From Pseudonocardia cypriaca (GTDB lineage Bacteria; Actinomycetota; Actinomycetes; Mycobacteriales; Pseudonocardiaceae), in assembly GCF_006717045.1 (NCBI RefSeq), contig NZ_VFPH01000001.1:2604001-2668000 (forward strand): a stretch of 64,000 nt of DNA. Reading direction: 5' to 3'. Below are positions 34,367 to 41,899 of this stretch, one piece after another. The position numbers were made by a program, and so were the translations under genes. Each line of letters starts with the position of its first letter. Within the stretch, counting starts at the first letter, position 1. A model generated the notes under the pieces. It made no database searches, was not told the origin of the DNA, and worked only from the letters and a program-made list of their open reading frames with translations.

Positions 34367-34749
34367 GGCTTCACCTCCGGCCGGTAGCTGCCGACCGGCC
34401 AGACGTTGCCCTCCGGGTCGCGCACCGCGTACTCGCGCGAGCCGTACGGCTGGTCCACCAGCTCCTGCACGACCACGGCGCCCGCGGCGACGGCCCGGTC
34501 GTGATGGGCGTCGACGGCCTCGGCCGAGTCGAGGGCGAGGTAGACGACCGCACGTCCCGTGTCGAACGGGTCCGAGCCGCCGCGCCGCGTACCGACCATG
34601 ACGACGCCGTCCCCGAAGCTCAGCTCCGCGTGCGCGACGGTGCCGTCGTCGGCGGTGGACAGGTGCTGCTCGACGAACCCGAGCGTCCCGGTCAGGTACG
34701 CGATCGCGGTGCGGGCGTCGTCGTAGCGGAGTGTCACGTAGATGCTCAT
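34363..34749 (-). CDS. VOC (glyoxalase/bleomycin-resistance) family protein
   Basis: This is a 128-residue single-unit vicinal-oxygen-chelate protein of the PhnB-like kind: YDDARTAIAYLTGTLGF, VAHAELSFGDGVVMVG and the ending YAVRDPEGNVWPVGSY. It may bind a drug or act as an isomerase or dioxygenase. Metal ligands are plausible (His in VAHAEL, Glu in REYAVRD) but unproven. It overlaps the methyltransferase gene by 4 bases, so the two form an operon. Confidence 0.88.
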   Translation of the reverse strand: MSIYVTLRYDDARTAIAYLTGTLGFVEQHLSTADDGTVAHAELSFGDGVVMVGTRRGGSDPFDTGRAVVYLALDSAEAVDAHHDRAVAAGAVVVQELVDQPYGSREYAVRDPEGNVWPVGSYRPEVKP

Positions 34750-34803
34750 GCGGCAGACGCTAGGAGCGAGCGGTGGGCGACGGCTTGGACGAATGGGAAG
34801 CGC

Positions 34804-35616
34804 TCAGCTCCACCCGGCCAGGAACTCCGTGGGGGTGCAGCCGCCGAGCGCGCGGAACTCCCGGACCAGGTGGGCGTGGTCGGCGTAGCCGCACGCGGCG
34901 GCGACGTCCGAGATCGATCGGGCCCCGCTCGCGGGATCGCCCGTGTAGACGCTCGCCGGGGCGAGCAGCCGGGCCGCGTGGTGGAACCGCAGCACCCGGG
35001 CCGTGGTCTTCGGGCCGAGGCCGACCTGCGTGCGGAAGCGGGTGAGCAGGTGGCGGCGGCTCCAACCGGTGTCCTCGGCCAGCTCCTGCACCCCGATGCG
35101 CCCCGCGCTGCGCCGGAGCTGCCGCCACGCCCACGCCACCTCCGGGTCGGGCCGGGCTGCACAGGCGTCGAGGCGGCGCAGCAGCGCCTCGTCGAGCAGG
35201 GCGAAGCGGCGCGGCCAGCCGGGGACCTCGGCCAGCCGCGCCGGGAGGCCGGCCAGCTCGGGCACGTCGAGCTCGGTGAGCTGCGGAGCGGTGTTGGTGA
35301 GCTCGGGCATCGGGCGGCCGAGCAGCGCGAAGACGCCGAGCGGGCCGAGGTCGACCTGCAGCCCGTGCTGGTGGCCGGTGAACTCGGTGAGCACGGGACC
35401 GTCGTGCATGCCGGCGAGGAACGACGCGGGCACGGATGGTCCGGCCGGCCCGAACAGCCGGATCGGCGGGCCGAGGCCGAGGATCAGGGTGCACGAGGCG
35501 CCGGGCACCTGCCGGCGGCGCACCGGCGTGCTGCTGTGCTCGCGGTAGCCCAGGTAGCGCACCACGAAGGGAGCCAGCGCGGGGTGCGGCCTCCCCAGGC
35601 AGTACTCCTGGTCCAC
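34804..35616 (-). CDS. AraC-family transcriptional regulator
   Basis: This is a 270-residue regulator with a C-terminal double helix-turn-helix: QELAEDTGWSRRHLLTRF and, in the second, ISDVAAACGYADHAHLVREFR with the conserved FR ending. The N-terminal half is an AraC-type sensor with ASCTLILGLGPPIRLFG. GTG 35616 is chosen because the family begins there. It lies 54 bases upstream of the VOC/methyltransferase pair on the same strand and may control it. Confidence 0.88.
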   Translation of the reverse strand: MDQEYCLGRPHPALAPFVVRYLGYREHSSTPVRRRQVPGASCTLILGLGPPIRLFGPAGPSVPASFLAGMHDGPVLTEFTGHQHGLQVDLGPLGVFALLGRPMPELTNTAPQLTELDVPELAGLPARLAEVPGWPRRFALLDEALLRRLDACAARPDPEVAWAWRQLRRSAGRIGVQELAEDTGWSRRHLLTRFRTQVGLGPKTTARVLRFHHAARLLAPASVYTGDPASGARSISDVAAACGYADHAHLVREFRALGGCTPTEFLAGWS

Positions 35617-35655
35617 GCGGCCAGGATAGGGGCGGGCAGCGGCTCGCCCACACCG

Positions 35656-35723
35656 CTCGCACACCGACTTCCGTGCTCGCACATCGACTGCAGTCGGTGT
35701 GTCGCGCCAGGAGTCGGTGTGTG
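35656..35723. terminator. long imperfect hairpin built of repeated CGCACACCGACT-like units
   Basis: Each arm holds two related units (GCACACCGACT and GCACATCGACT left; AGTCGGTGTG twice right), so about 34 bases can pair around the central CTGCAG. It lies just past the stop of the DUF3500 gene and before the AraC gene, both on the minus strand, consistent with a strong transcription terminator. Confidence 0.6.
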
Positions 35724-35757
35724 ACGGCCCCGGCCGTGTCGGCGTCCGGGCGAGCCG

Positions 35758-36876
35758 TCAGGAGTGGTGGGCCGCCCGGTGAGCCGCCAGTACGTCGCGG
35801 CCGAAGTCCGACTCGGGGTCGCGCCACACCGCGTGGGCGTGGTTGACGTTCCGCTGCGTGTTGTCCCACTCGACGAGCAGCCGCGGGCCCTGCAGCCGGT
35901 AGTAGTGCGGCTCCCCAGGAGCGGTGGAGCCGGCCCATGCGACGTGCACGGCGTCGATGGCGGCCGGGTCGTCGTAGCGGGGGAGCGGGGAGACCCCGGC
36001 CGGGACCCGGTCGAGGTAGGTGCCGAGCAGCGCCCGCAGCAGCTCGCGCTGCGCGGCGTCGAGCTCGGCGCCCGGCACGCCCTTCGGGTTCGGCGTGAGC
36101 GCAACCGCGCGCTGGTCGTCGCCGTCAAGGCCGGTGACGGGCGACACCGCGGCGGCGTCGGTGTACGGCCCGGGCCGGAACAGCTCGTCGCGCACGACGG
36201 CCCGATCGTCGACCCGCGGGCTGTTGCCGGCCACGATGTCGTCGGGGGCGCGGGAGAGCAGCACGGCGCGCGCGGCGAGCTCGGGGCGCAGGGATCGCAC
36301 CAGCTCACGGGCCAGGTCCTCGGCCGCCCCGAGCGGCCGCAGCGCGGCACCGCCGAGGAGCGGCGAGGTGGCGGGGTCGGCGCCGAGGAAGCACGGGGTG
36401 GTCGCGGCGACGCGCCCGTCCACCACGAGGTTGTGCAGTGACACGTGGTGGCCGCCGAACCGCCATCCCCACGGCGCCCGCCCGCCCGGCTCGCCGAAGA
36501 CCCGCAGGTAGTACATGCCCGGGTCGCGGCCCCGCTCCCGCCCGAAGCCGGCCGTGAAGCCCTCGGCGCGGTCGAGGACGTTCTCCAGGCCCAGCACGGT
36601 GGCGACGGTCGTGTACCCGGCCTCCGACAGGCCGCTCGCCACCAGCCGCATCACGAGCCGGTGCTGCGCCGGGCGCTGCTGGTGGAAGGTGAGGCCGCCG
36701 TGGTCGGTCGGCGTGTAGAACCAGCGCGTGCGCTCGGCCTCGGCCTCGTCGCCCCCGGGGGGAGGGCCGACCGCCAGCTCGCGCTGGGTCGGGTCGAGGG
36801 AGTCGAGCCACGCCGTGGCCGCCTCGGCCATCCGGTCCGCCACGTCGCGACCGGCGTCGGTCACCGCCTGTGCCAT
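35758..36876 (-). CDS. DUF3500 protein
   Basis: This 372-residue protein matches the DUF3500 family: RTRWFYTPTDHGGLTF near the N-terminus, PWGWRFGGHHVSLHNLVVDG in the centre (with the conserved GHH), and HYYRLQGPRLLVEWDN followed by an HAHAVWRDP segment near the end. The conserved His residues suggest metal or heme binding. No function is established for the family. No signal peptide is apparent, so it is probably cytoplasmic. It stands upstream of a hairpin terminator and is not in an obvious operon. Confidence 0.9.
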   Translation of the reverse strand: MAQAVTDAGRDVADRMAEAATAWLDSLDPTQRELAVGPPPGGDEAEAERTRWFYTPTDHGGLTFHQQRPAQHRLVMRLVASGLSEAGYTTVATVLGLENVLDRAEGFTAGFGRERGRDPGMYYLRVFGEPGGRAPWGWRFGGHHVSLHNLVVDGRVAATTPCFLGADPATSPLLGGAALRPLGAAEDLARELVRSLRPELAARAVLLSRAPDDIVAGNSPRVDDRAVVRDELFRPGPYTDAAAVSPVTGLDGDDQRAVALTPNPKGVPGAELDAAQRELLRALLGTYLDRVPAGVSPLPRYDDPAAIDAVHVAWAGSTAPGEPHYYRLQGPRLLVEWDNTQRNVNHAHAVWRDPESDFGRDVLAAHRAAHHS

Positions 36877-36893
36877 GGGATGACCTTAACCGC

Positions 36894-37136
36894 CTACACG
36901 GCCGGCATGGGTGGTCCGCCGAGCCCTCCCCGGGCCCGGCCGAGGCGGATCTCACACCGCACCGCCGTGGGGTCGAGGCCGGTGAGGTCGACGATCAGGG
37001 ATCGGGCCGCGTCCTCGGCGTCCGGCATCGCCGATGCGGTGGTGGCTGCCTCGATCTCGGGCACGTAGAGCACGAGGTGCCGTTCCGAGAGCCAGGCCAC
37101 CACCTCGAACGTCCGCTCGCCTGTGTGCGCGGCCAC
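36894..37136 (-). CDS. small HicB-like protein (possible orphan antitoxin-type fold)
   Basis: This 80-residue protein has VVAWLSERHLVLYVPEIEAA and EDAARSLIVDLTGLDPTAV, the strand-strand-helix order of HicB/RNase-H-like small proteins. No HicA toxin gene lies next to it, and it has no C-terminal DNA-binding part. It may be one of the stand-alone actinobacterial members of unknown role. The start is a GTG at 37136, 18 bases ahead of the DUF3500 gene and in the same direction. Confidence 0.5.
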   Translation of the reverse strand: MAAHTGERTFEVVAWLSERHLVLYVPEIEAATTASAMPDAEDAARSLIVDLTGLDPTAVRCEIRLGRARGGLGGPPMPAV

Positions 37137-37170
37137 GTGACCACGGTAGTCGGCGAAAGCGCCGCCGTCG

Positions 37171-39495
37171 TCAGCCGCAAGGAGTGACCGAGCAGTCCTC
37201 GTCGGCGGCGCCTCCCACCCCCGGGTCGCCGAGGAACCCCGGCCGGTCGTGGTCGTCGGGTGTCGCGTCCGGCTCGTCCGGCGGTGGGCCGGGTTGCGAA
37301 CCGGGGAGCGGCTCGGACGGCCGGCCGTCCAGCGGGGCGGGCGCCGGCTCGGACGTGGGTGGCGGCTCCTCGTTCGGCCCGAGCGGCGAAGGGGGTTCGC
37401 CGATGGGCCGGAACGGCGGGAACTCCTCGACCGGGGACCCCGAGAGGGCCCGGGACATGACCTTGTGCCACACGTCCCCGGGGAGGCTGCTGCCCCGGAT
37501 CGGATTGCCGCGGGCGGTGCGGATGGGGGAGTTCATGTCGGTGCCCATCCACACCGCGGTGGCCAGCGACGGGGTGAACCCGGCCATCCACGCGTCGTTG
37601 TTCTCGCCCTCGAACCGCGACTGCACCGTGCCGGTCTTCGCCGCCACCGGGCGCTGCCCCGGCAGGGAGAGGTCGTCGTGCTCGGCGACCCCGAGCATCG
37701 CCTCGACCACGTTGCGCGCCACCCGCTCCGGGAAGCGGCGCTCGCCGTCCGTGGAGGCCTGGTAGAGCACCCGGTCGTCCGCGGTGACGACGGACGACAC
37801 GAGGTGCGGCTGGCGCCACACCCCGCCGGCCGCGATCGTCGCGTACGCCGAGGCCAGCTCGAGCGCCGACACCTCCTTGTTGCCGAGCGCGATGCCCTCG
37901 GTCGGGTCGTCGAGCGGCGCGGTGATGCCGGCGGCGCGGGCCGCGGCGGCGACGGCGTCGGGTCCGACCTCCTTGGCGAGGCTGTGGAAGACGACGTTGT
38001 TCGACACGGTCATGGCCTGCTTGAGGTCGCACTCGTCGCAGTCGGCACCCTCGGCGTTGCGCAGCCCGGGTATCTCCCGGCCGTCGAAGACCTCGCCGAG
38101 GCCGACGGGCGGGTTGCGCATCAGCCCGGCGAGCACGACGAACGGCTTGAACGTCGACCCCGCCAGCTTGCGCACCTGCGCGTAGTCGAGGCCCAGCCCG
38201 TTGTCACCGCCGTAGTAGGCGAGGACGCCGCCGGTCCGCGGGTCGATGGCGACCACGGCGCTCCGCAGGTTCACCGGTTGCCCGTCCAGGGCGTCGTGGG
38301 CCGCCTCGACCGCCTGTTCCTGGCGGCGCGGGTCCACCGTCGTGGTGATCCGCAGGCCCTCCTGGGCGACGTCCTGCTCGGTGAAGCCGAGGTCCTCCAG
38401 CTCCGCGGTCACGGCGCTGACGATGTGGCCGCGGCTGTCGGTCGGCACGCCCCGGGCGAGCGAACGGCGGGCGTCGCTCTGCGGGAAGTGGGCGGCGGCG
38501 CGGTCGGCCGGGGTGAGCCAGCCCTGCGAGACCATCCCGTCCAGCACGAAGTTCCACCGCTCGACGGCCCGGTCGGGGCTCACGGCCGGGTCCCACCGGG
38601 ACGGCGACTGGATCAGCCCGGCGAGCAGCGCGCCCTCGGTCGGGGTGAGCTCCTGGACGTCCTTGTCGAAGTAGGCCTGGGCGGCGGACTGGATACCGTA
38701 GGCGCCGCGGCCGAAGTAGATCGTGTTCAGGTAGTCGGCGAGGATCTCGTCCTTCGTGCGCTCCTGGGAGATCTTGACCGCGAGGACGACCTCCTTGTAC
38801 TTGCGCCACAGCGTCTGCTCGTCACCTACCAGCGCCTTCTTGACGAACTGCTGGGTGATCGTCGAGCCGCCGCCCTCGCCGCCGCGCAGCTGGTTCCAGG
38901 CCGCCCGCATGATGCCGACGACGTCGAAGCCGGGGTTGGAGTAGAACGAGCGGTCCTCCGCCGCGAGCACGGCGTGACGCACGTGCGGCGGCACCTGGTC
39001 GATCGGCACCTTCGTCCGGTTGCCCTCCTCGGGGACGAGCCGGGTGAGCGGGCTCCCGTCGGCGAACGAGACGACCGTGACCTGGTTGTTCACCGCCTCG
39101 TCCGGGTTCGGGACGGAGAAGGCCAGGTAGCCGGCGGCGAAGGCGAGCACCGGTCCCAGCACGGCCGCCGCCGCGGTCCCGAGCAGCACGCGCTGCAGCA
39201 GCCGCACCCGGTGGGCGCCGGGGGAGGACCGCGCGGCGCGGGCGGGCGCGTCGACGACCGGGAGGACGTCCGTGACCTCCGGTGCGCGGTGGCGGGCCGT
39301 GTCCTCCCCGGTGCGGGCCGGTGGCTGTCCCGCCGCCCCCGCGCGCTGCGGCCTGTTCCGATGCGGCTTCGGGGGCTGCCACCAGCCGACACCCGAAGGG
39401 TGGGCACCCCGCCGCGACCGCTGGACCGGCAACACCGCCCGCCGCGCCCCGGGGCCCGCCGAGCGGGTGGGGCGTCTCGGGTGGGCTCCGTGCAC
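37171..39495 (-). CDS. bifunctional class A penicillin-binding protein
   Basis: This 774-residue peptidoglycan synthase has a disordered Arg/Pro-rich cytoplasmic head, one membrane helix (about residues 105-126), a GT51 glycosyltransferase with EDRSFYSNPGFD and GGSTITQQFVKK, and a transpeptidase with S-x-x-K in GSTFKPF, S-x-N in VSNNVVF and K-T-G in AKTGT. The tail is long, Pro/Glu/Asp-rich and ends with two Cys. It polymerises and cross-links cell wall outside the membrane. GTG 39495 is chosen because GGGAGG lies 8 bases upstream; open sequence before it is not protein-like. Confidence 0.92.
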   Translation of the reverse strand: MHGAHPRRPTRSAGPGARRAVLPVQRSRRGAHPSGVGWWQPPKPHRNRPQRAGAAGQPPARTGEDTARHRAPEVTDVLPVVDAPARAARSSPGAHRVRLLQRVLLGTAAAAVLGPVLAFAAGYLAFSVPNPDEAVNNQVTVVSFADGSPLTRLVPEEGNRTKVPIDQVPPHVRHAVLAAEDRSFYSNPGFDVVGIMRAAWNQLRGGEGGGSTITQQFVKKALVGDEQTLWRKYKEVVLAVKISQERTKDEILADYLNTIYFGRGAYGIQSAAQAYFDKDVQELTPTEGALLAGLIQSPSRWDPAVSPDRAVERWNFVLDGMVSQGWLTPADRAAAHFPQSDARRSLARGVPTDSRGHIVSAVTAELEDLGFTEQDVAQEGLRITTTVDPRRQEQAVEAAHDALDGQPVNLRSAVVAIDPRTGGVLAYYGGDNGLGLDYAQVRKLAGSTFKPFVVLAGLMRNPPVGLGEVFDGREIPGLRNAEGADCDECDLKQAMTVSNNVVFHSLAKEVGPDAVAAAARAAGITAPLDDPTEGIALGNKEVSALELASAYATIAAGGVWRQPHLVSSVVTADDRVLYQASTDGERRFPERVARNVVEAMLGVAEHDDLSLPGQRPVAAKTGTVQSRFEGENNDAWMAGFTPSLATAVWMGTDMNSPIRTARGNPIRGSSLPGDVWHKVMSRALSGSPVEEFPPFRPIGEPPSPLGPNEEPPPTSEPAPAPLDGRPSEPLPGSQPGPPPDEPDATPDDHDRPGFLGDPGVGGAADEDCSVTPCG

Positions 39496-39950
39496 GCGTC
39501 CCACCTCCCTCGACCGCGCCTCCCCGCCCGGGCCGCGGGGGGACGTGAGGTCCAACGTGCGCTCCCGCGTGGGCGGTGTGGCGGCGAACCTGACATCACC
39601 CGATGGGCGTGCAGGGCGTGATCTCGACCCGGCTCAGGGCGACGATTCCGGCACGCTGCGTGATCGACCGTCCGTCGGACGGCCGCATCCCGAAGCCTCG
39701 GCCCGTGGGTTGCCGGGCTCGCGCGGCACCGCTCCGGTCCCGTCCGACGGTCCGCCGGCCCCCTTGGCCCCGGTCGCCGCCGTGCTGCGCCGACCGGCCG
39801 TGCAGCGACTGTGCCGAGTGGCGTCGGCATTCGTCCGCAAGGCGCATCCGGAATTGCGGTGAACGCCTCCGGGGGTCAGGTCTGAAAGGGTGGGCGGATG
39901 GTGCCGGGAGAAGGTGTGGCAATATTTCCGGCCCTCGGAAGGAATAGCGC
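39496..39950. other. intergenic region between the divergent PBP and roadblock operon
   Basis: These 455 bases hold no recognised gene. A plus-strand frame ends with RRPAVQRLCRVASAFVRKAH (about 39785-39862), which looks helix-like but has no credible start. An AT-rich AATATT at 39921-39926, about 25 bases before the TTG start, could be part of the roadblock-operon promoter. Confidence 0.4.
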
Positions 39951-40715
39951 TTGACGACGATCGGTGATGCACTCCAGGAACTGCTCCGGCTACCTGGAGC
40001 GCGGTACTCCTGCCTCGTCGATCCCGCCACCGGACAAATGATCGGTGAGCCGGTCGGTGATCCCACTGTCGTGCCGACGGTGCTGCTCGCTTGGGGCGGC
40101 GGCGCAGCCCGCTACCTCGCCGAGGTCGAGGCCGACGAGCTCGACGACCTGATCGTCACGTCCCGGCGCAGCTACCACCTCGTGCGGCAGATCGGCGCCC
40201 TCGTGTCCGGCGGGCTGCTGATCTACCTCTGCCTCGACCGCGCACACGGGAACCTCGCCGCCGCCCGTCGCGAGCTCGGCTCGACCCGCCTGCGCGAACG
40301 GCTCCTGGCCGCGGCGAACCCGCTCCGGTCCCGTTCCGTGCAATCGGAACAGCGGGCTCTACCTGCAGGTTTGCCGACCCGTGGGCCTGGGCAGGCGACC
40401 GGACGTGCGGCGCCGCCCTCCGCCCTGCCTGCTCCGATGTCCCCGATCGGGCCGGCGCCGGCCACGCCTGTTTCGTCACTGTCGGTAGCGGCTCCGGTGC
40501 TCGCCGCGCAGTCCGAGCCCGTCGTGCCGATGCCGCGCGCGGCCCCGGCCGCGCTCCCGCGGCGGGCGGCAGCACCACTGCCGCCACCGCAGCCCGTGCC
40601 GGAGGTCCGGGGGTCGCCCACGCCGTCACCCGGGATGCCCGGCAACGGCGTGACGTGGAGGAACGACGCCGAGGTCCTCCGCCGGCTGCTCGCCGCACTG
40701 CGGCGCAAGACGTAG
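39951..40715 (+). CDS. roadblock/LC7-like protein A with Pro/Ala-rich tail
   Basis: This 254-residue protein has a roadblock-like domain at residues 1-115: ARYSCLVDPATGQMIGEP, then DDLIVTSRRSYHLVRQ, then LLIYLCLDRAHGNLAAARRE. This strand pattern is shared with the next three proteins. A low-complexity Ala/Pro linker (about 125-225) follows, then a short C-terminal segment VTWRNDAEVLRRLLAALRRK. Roadblock proteins usually dimerise and regulate small GTPases, but no GTPase gene lies nearby. TTG 39951 is chosen for its GGAAGGA ribosome site. Confidence 0.7.
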   Translation: MTTIGDALQELLRLPGARYSCLVDPATGQMIGEPVGDPTVVPTVLLAWGGGAARYLAEVEADELDDLIVTSRRSYHLVRQIGALVSGGLLIYLCLDRAHGNLAAARRELGSTRLRERLLAAANPLRSRSVQSEQRALPAGLPTRGPGQATGRAAPPSALPAPMSPIGPAPATPVSSLSVAAPVLAAQSEPVVPMPRAAPAALPRRAAAPLPPPQPVPEVRGSPTPSPGMPGNGVTWRNDAEVLRRLLAALRRKT

Positions 40716-40748
40716 ATCGAAAATGCGCTGTACGCGAAAGGATCAGTA

Positions 40749-40790
40749 ATGAGCGCACCCGTCCAATGGCGTTGCGGGTGCCGCGGCTAG
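40749..40790 (+). CDS. 13-codon possible leader ORF
   Basis: ATG with a GAAAGGA-like site 8 bases upstream encodes MSAPVQWRCGCRG and stops 44 bases before roadblock gene B. It is too short to support by composition. It could be a leader peptide or chance. Confidence 0.2.
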   Translation: MSAPVQWRCGCRG

Positions 40791-40834
40791 GCTCGAATTC
40801 CCCGGGTTCCGGAACTGTGCTGGAGGAGTGCACG

Positions 40835-41275
40835 ATGAGTAATTTCGACCTGACGCTCGACATGGCGGGAAACATCAAGGGGGCGTTCGCAGTGGCGATC
40901 GTCGACTACGAGAGCGGGATGACCCTCGGCTCCCGCGGCGGCAGCCCCGAGTTCGACCTCGAGGTCGCCGCACCCGGCAACAGCGACGTGGTGCGGACCA
41001 AGCTCGAGGTGATGCAGAAGCTGGGCCTGCGCGAGACGATCGAGGACATCCTGATCACCCTCGACACCCAGTACCACCTGATCCGCCCGGTCCGCGGCAG
41101 CGCCGACGAGAAGCTGTTCTTCTACCTGGTGCTCAACCGGGCGCAGGCCAACCTCGCCATGGCCCGCCGCGACCTGAAGTTGATCGAGCAGCAGCTGTTC
41201 ATGGGCAACATCGCCGCCCCGCGGCCCCCGGCCGACGGCCAGGCCTTCTTCCCGGCGAACACCGCCCACCGCTGA
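40835..41275 (+). CDS. roadblock/LC7-like protein B (single-domain)
   Basis: This 146-residue protein is almost entirely a roadblock-like domain: GAFAVAIVDYESGMTLGS, LGLRETIEDILITL, TQYHLIRPVRGS and LFFYLVLNRAQANLAMARRD. It is the best conserved of the four and lacks the long Pro-rich tail, so it is likely the core dimer partner of A, C and D. A GGAGG site lies 8 bases before the ATG. Gene C starts 12 bases after its stop. It is cytoplasmic by composition. A GTPase-regulator role is only a family-level guess. Confidence 0.8.
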   Translation: MSNFDLTLDMAGNIKGAFAVAIVDYESGMTLGSRGGSPEFDLEVAAPGNSDVVRTKLEVMQKLGLRETIEDILITLDTQYHLIRPVRGSADEKLFFYLVLNRAQANLAMARRDLKLIEQQLFMGNIAAPRPPADGQAFFPANTAHR

Positions 41276-41287
41276 TCGGGGCGCGGG

Positions 41288-41899
41288 GTGGCCGTGGGAC
41301 GACACAGGCACGCGGTCACCGTCCGCGCCGACGGGCTCGCGACCGTCCTCGGCCCGCTCCTGCGTGACCCGTGGGTGCGGGCCGCGGCGCTCGTGGACGT
41401 CGGCAGCGGCATGGTGCTCGACAGCTGGAGCCGCGGCGAAACCGGCGACCCCGAGCTCGTGAGCGCCGCCGCGGCCGAGCTGGTGCGCGTCGCCGTCGGG
41501 ATGCTCGGTTCGGCCGAGCCGGAGGTCGTGGTGCGCCTGGGCAGCTCGTGGCACCACCTGGTGCGGGCCGTCCCCGACCCGCGCGGCGGCCCGCTCGCAC
41601 TGTCGGTGGTCGTCCAGGGGTCCCAGCGCGCGGTCGAACGCACTCGGCGGCGCCTGGGCCGGGTGCCCGTCGCCGCGCTGTGCGCCGGGCCCGGGTTGAG
41701 CCGCCGGCCCGTCGACGGCATGTGGGTGCTGCCGACCGCGCCGCCGCCGCCCGCCTCCGCGGCGCGGCTGAGCAGGGCCCGGCTGGAACCGCCGCCGCTA
41801 CCGGTGTTCCCCGCGGCCCCGGCGCGTTCTGCGCCCCCCGTGACCCCGGCGCGTCCTGCGCCGCCAGCGGCGCTGCCGCCCGGGCGCCGGGTGCCGTGA
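41288..41899 (+). CDS. roadblock/LC7-like protein C with Pro-rich tail
   Basis: This 203-residue protein has a roadblock-like domain at about 10-125 (VRAAALVDVGSGMVLDSW, PEVVVRLGSSWHHLVRAV, LALSVVVQGSQRAVERTRRR) and an Ala/Pro-rich tail. The H-H-L-V-R segment aligns with Y-H-L-I-R of protein B. The start is a GTG. The stop overlaps the GTG of gene D by 4 bases, so C and D are translationally coupled. No signal or membrane segment is seen. Confidence 0.7.
   Translation: MAVGRHRHAVTVRADGLATVLGPLLRDPWVRAAALVDVGSGMVLDSWSRGETGDPELVSAAAAELVRVAVGMLGSAEPEVVVRLGSSWHHLVRAVPDPRGGPLALSVVVQGSQRAVERTRRRLGRVPVAALCAGPGLSRRPVDGMWVLPTAPPPPASAARLSRARLEPPPLPVFPAAPARSAPPVTPARPAPPAALPPGRRVP

Noticed and set aside
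37249..39621. 790-codon plus-strand frame opposite the penicillin-binding protein
   Set aside because: No family motifs; the minus-strand PBP has all catalytic motifs and a ribosome site.
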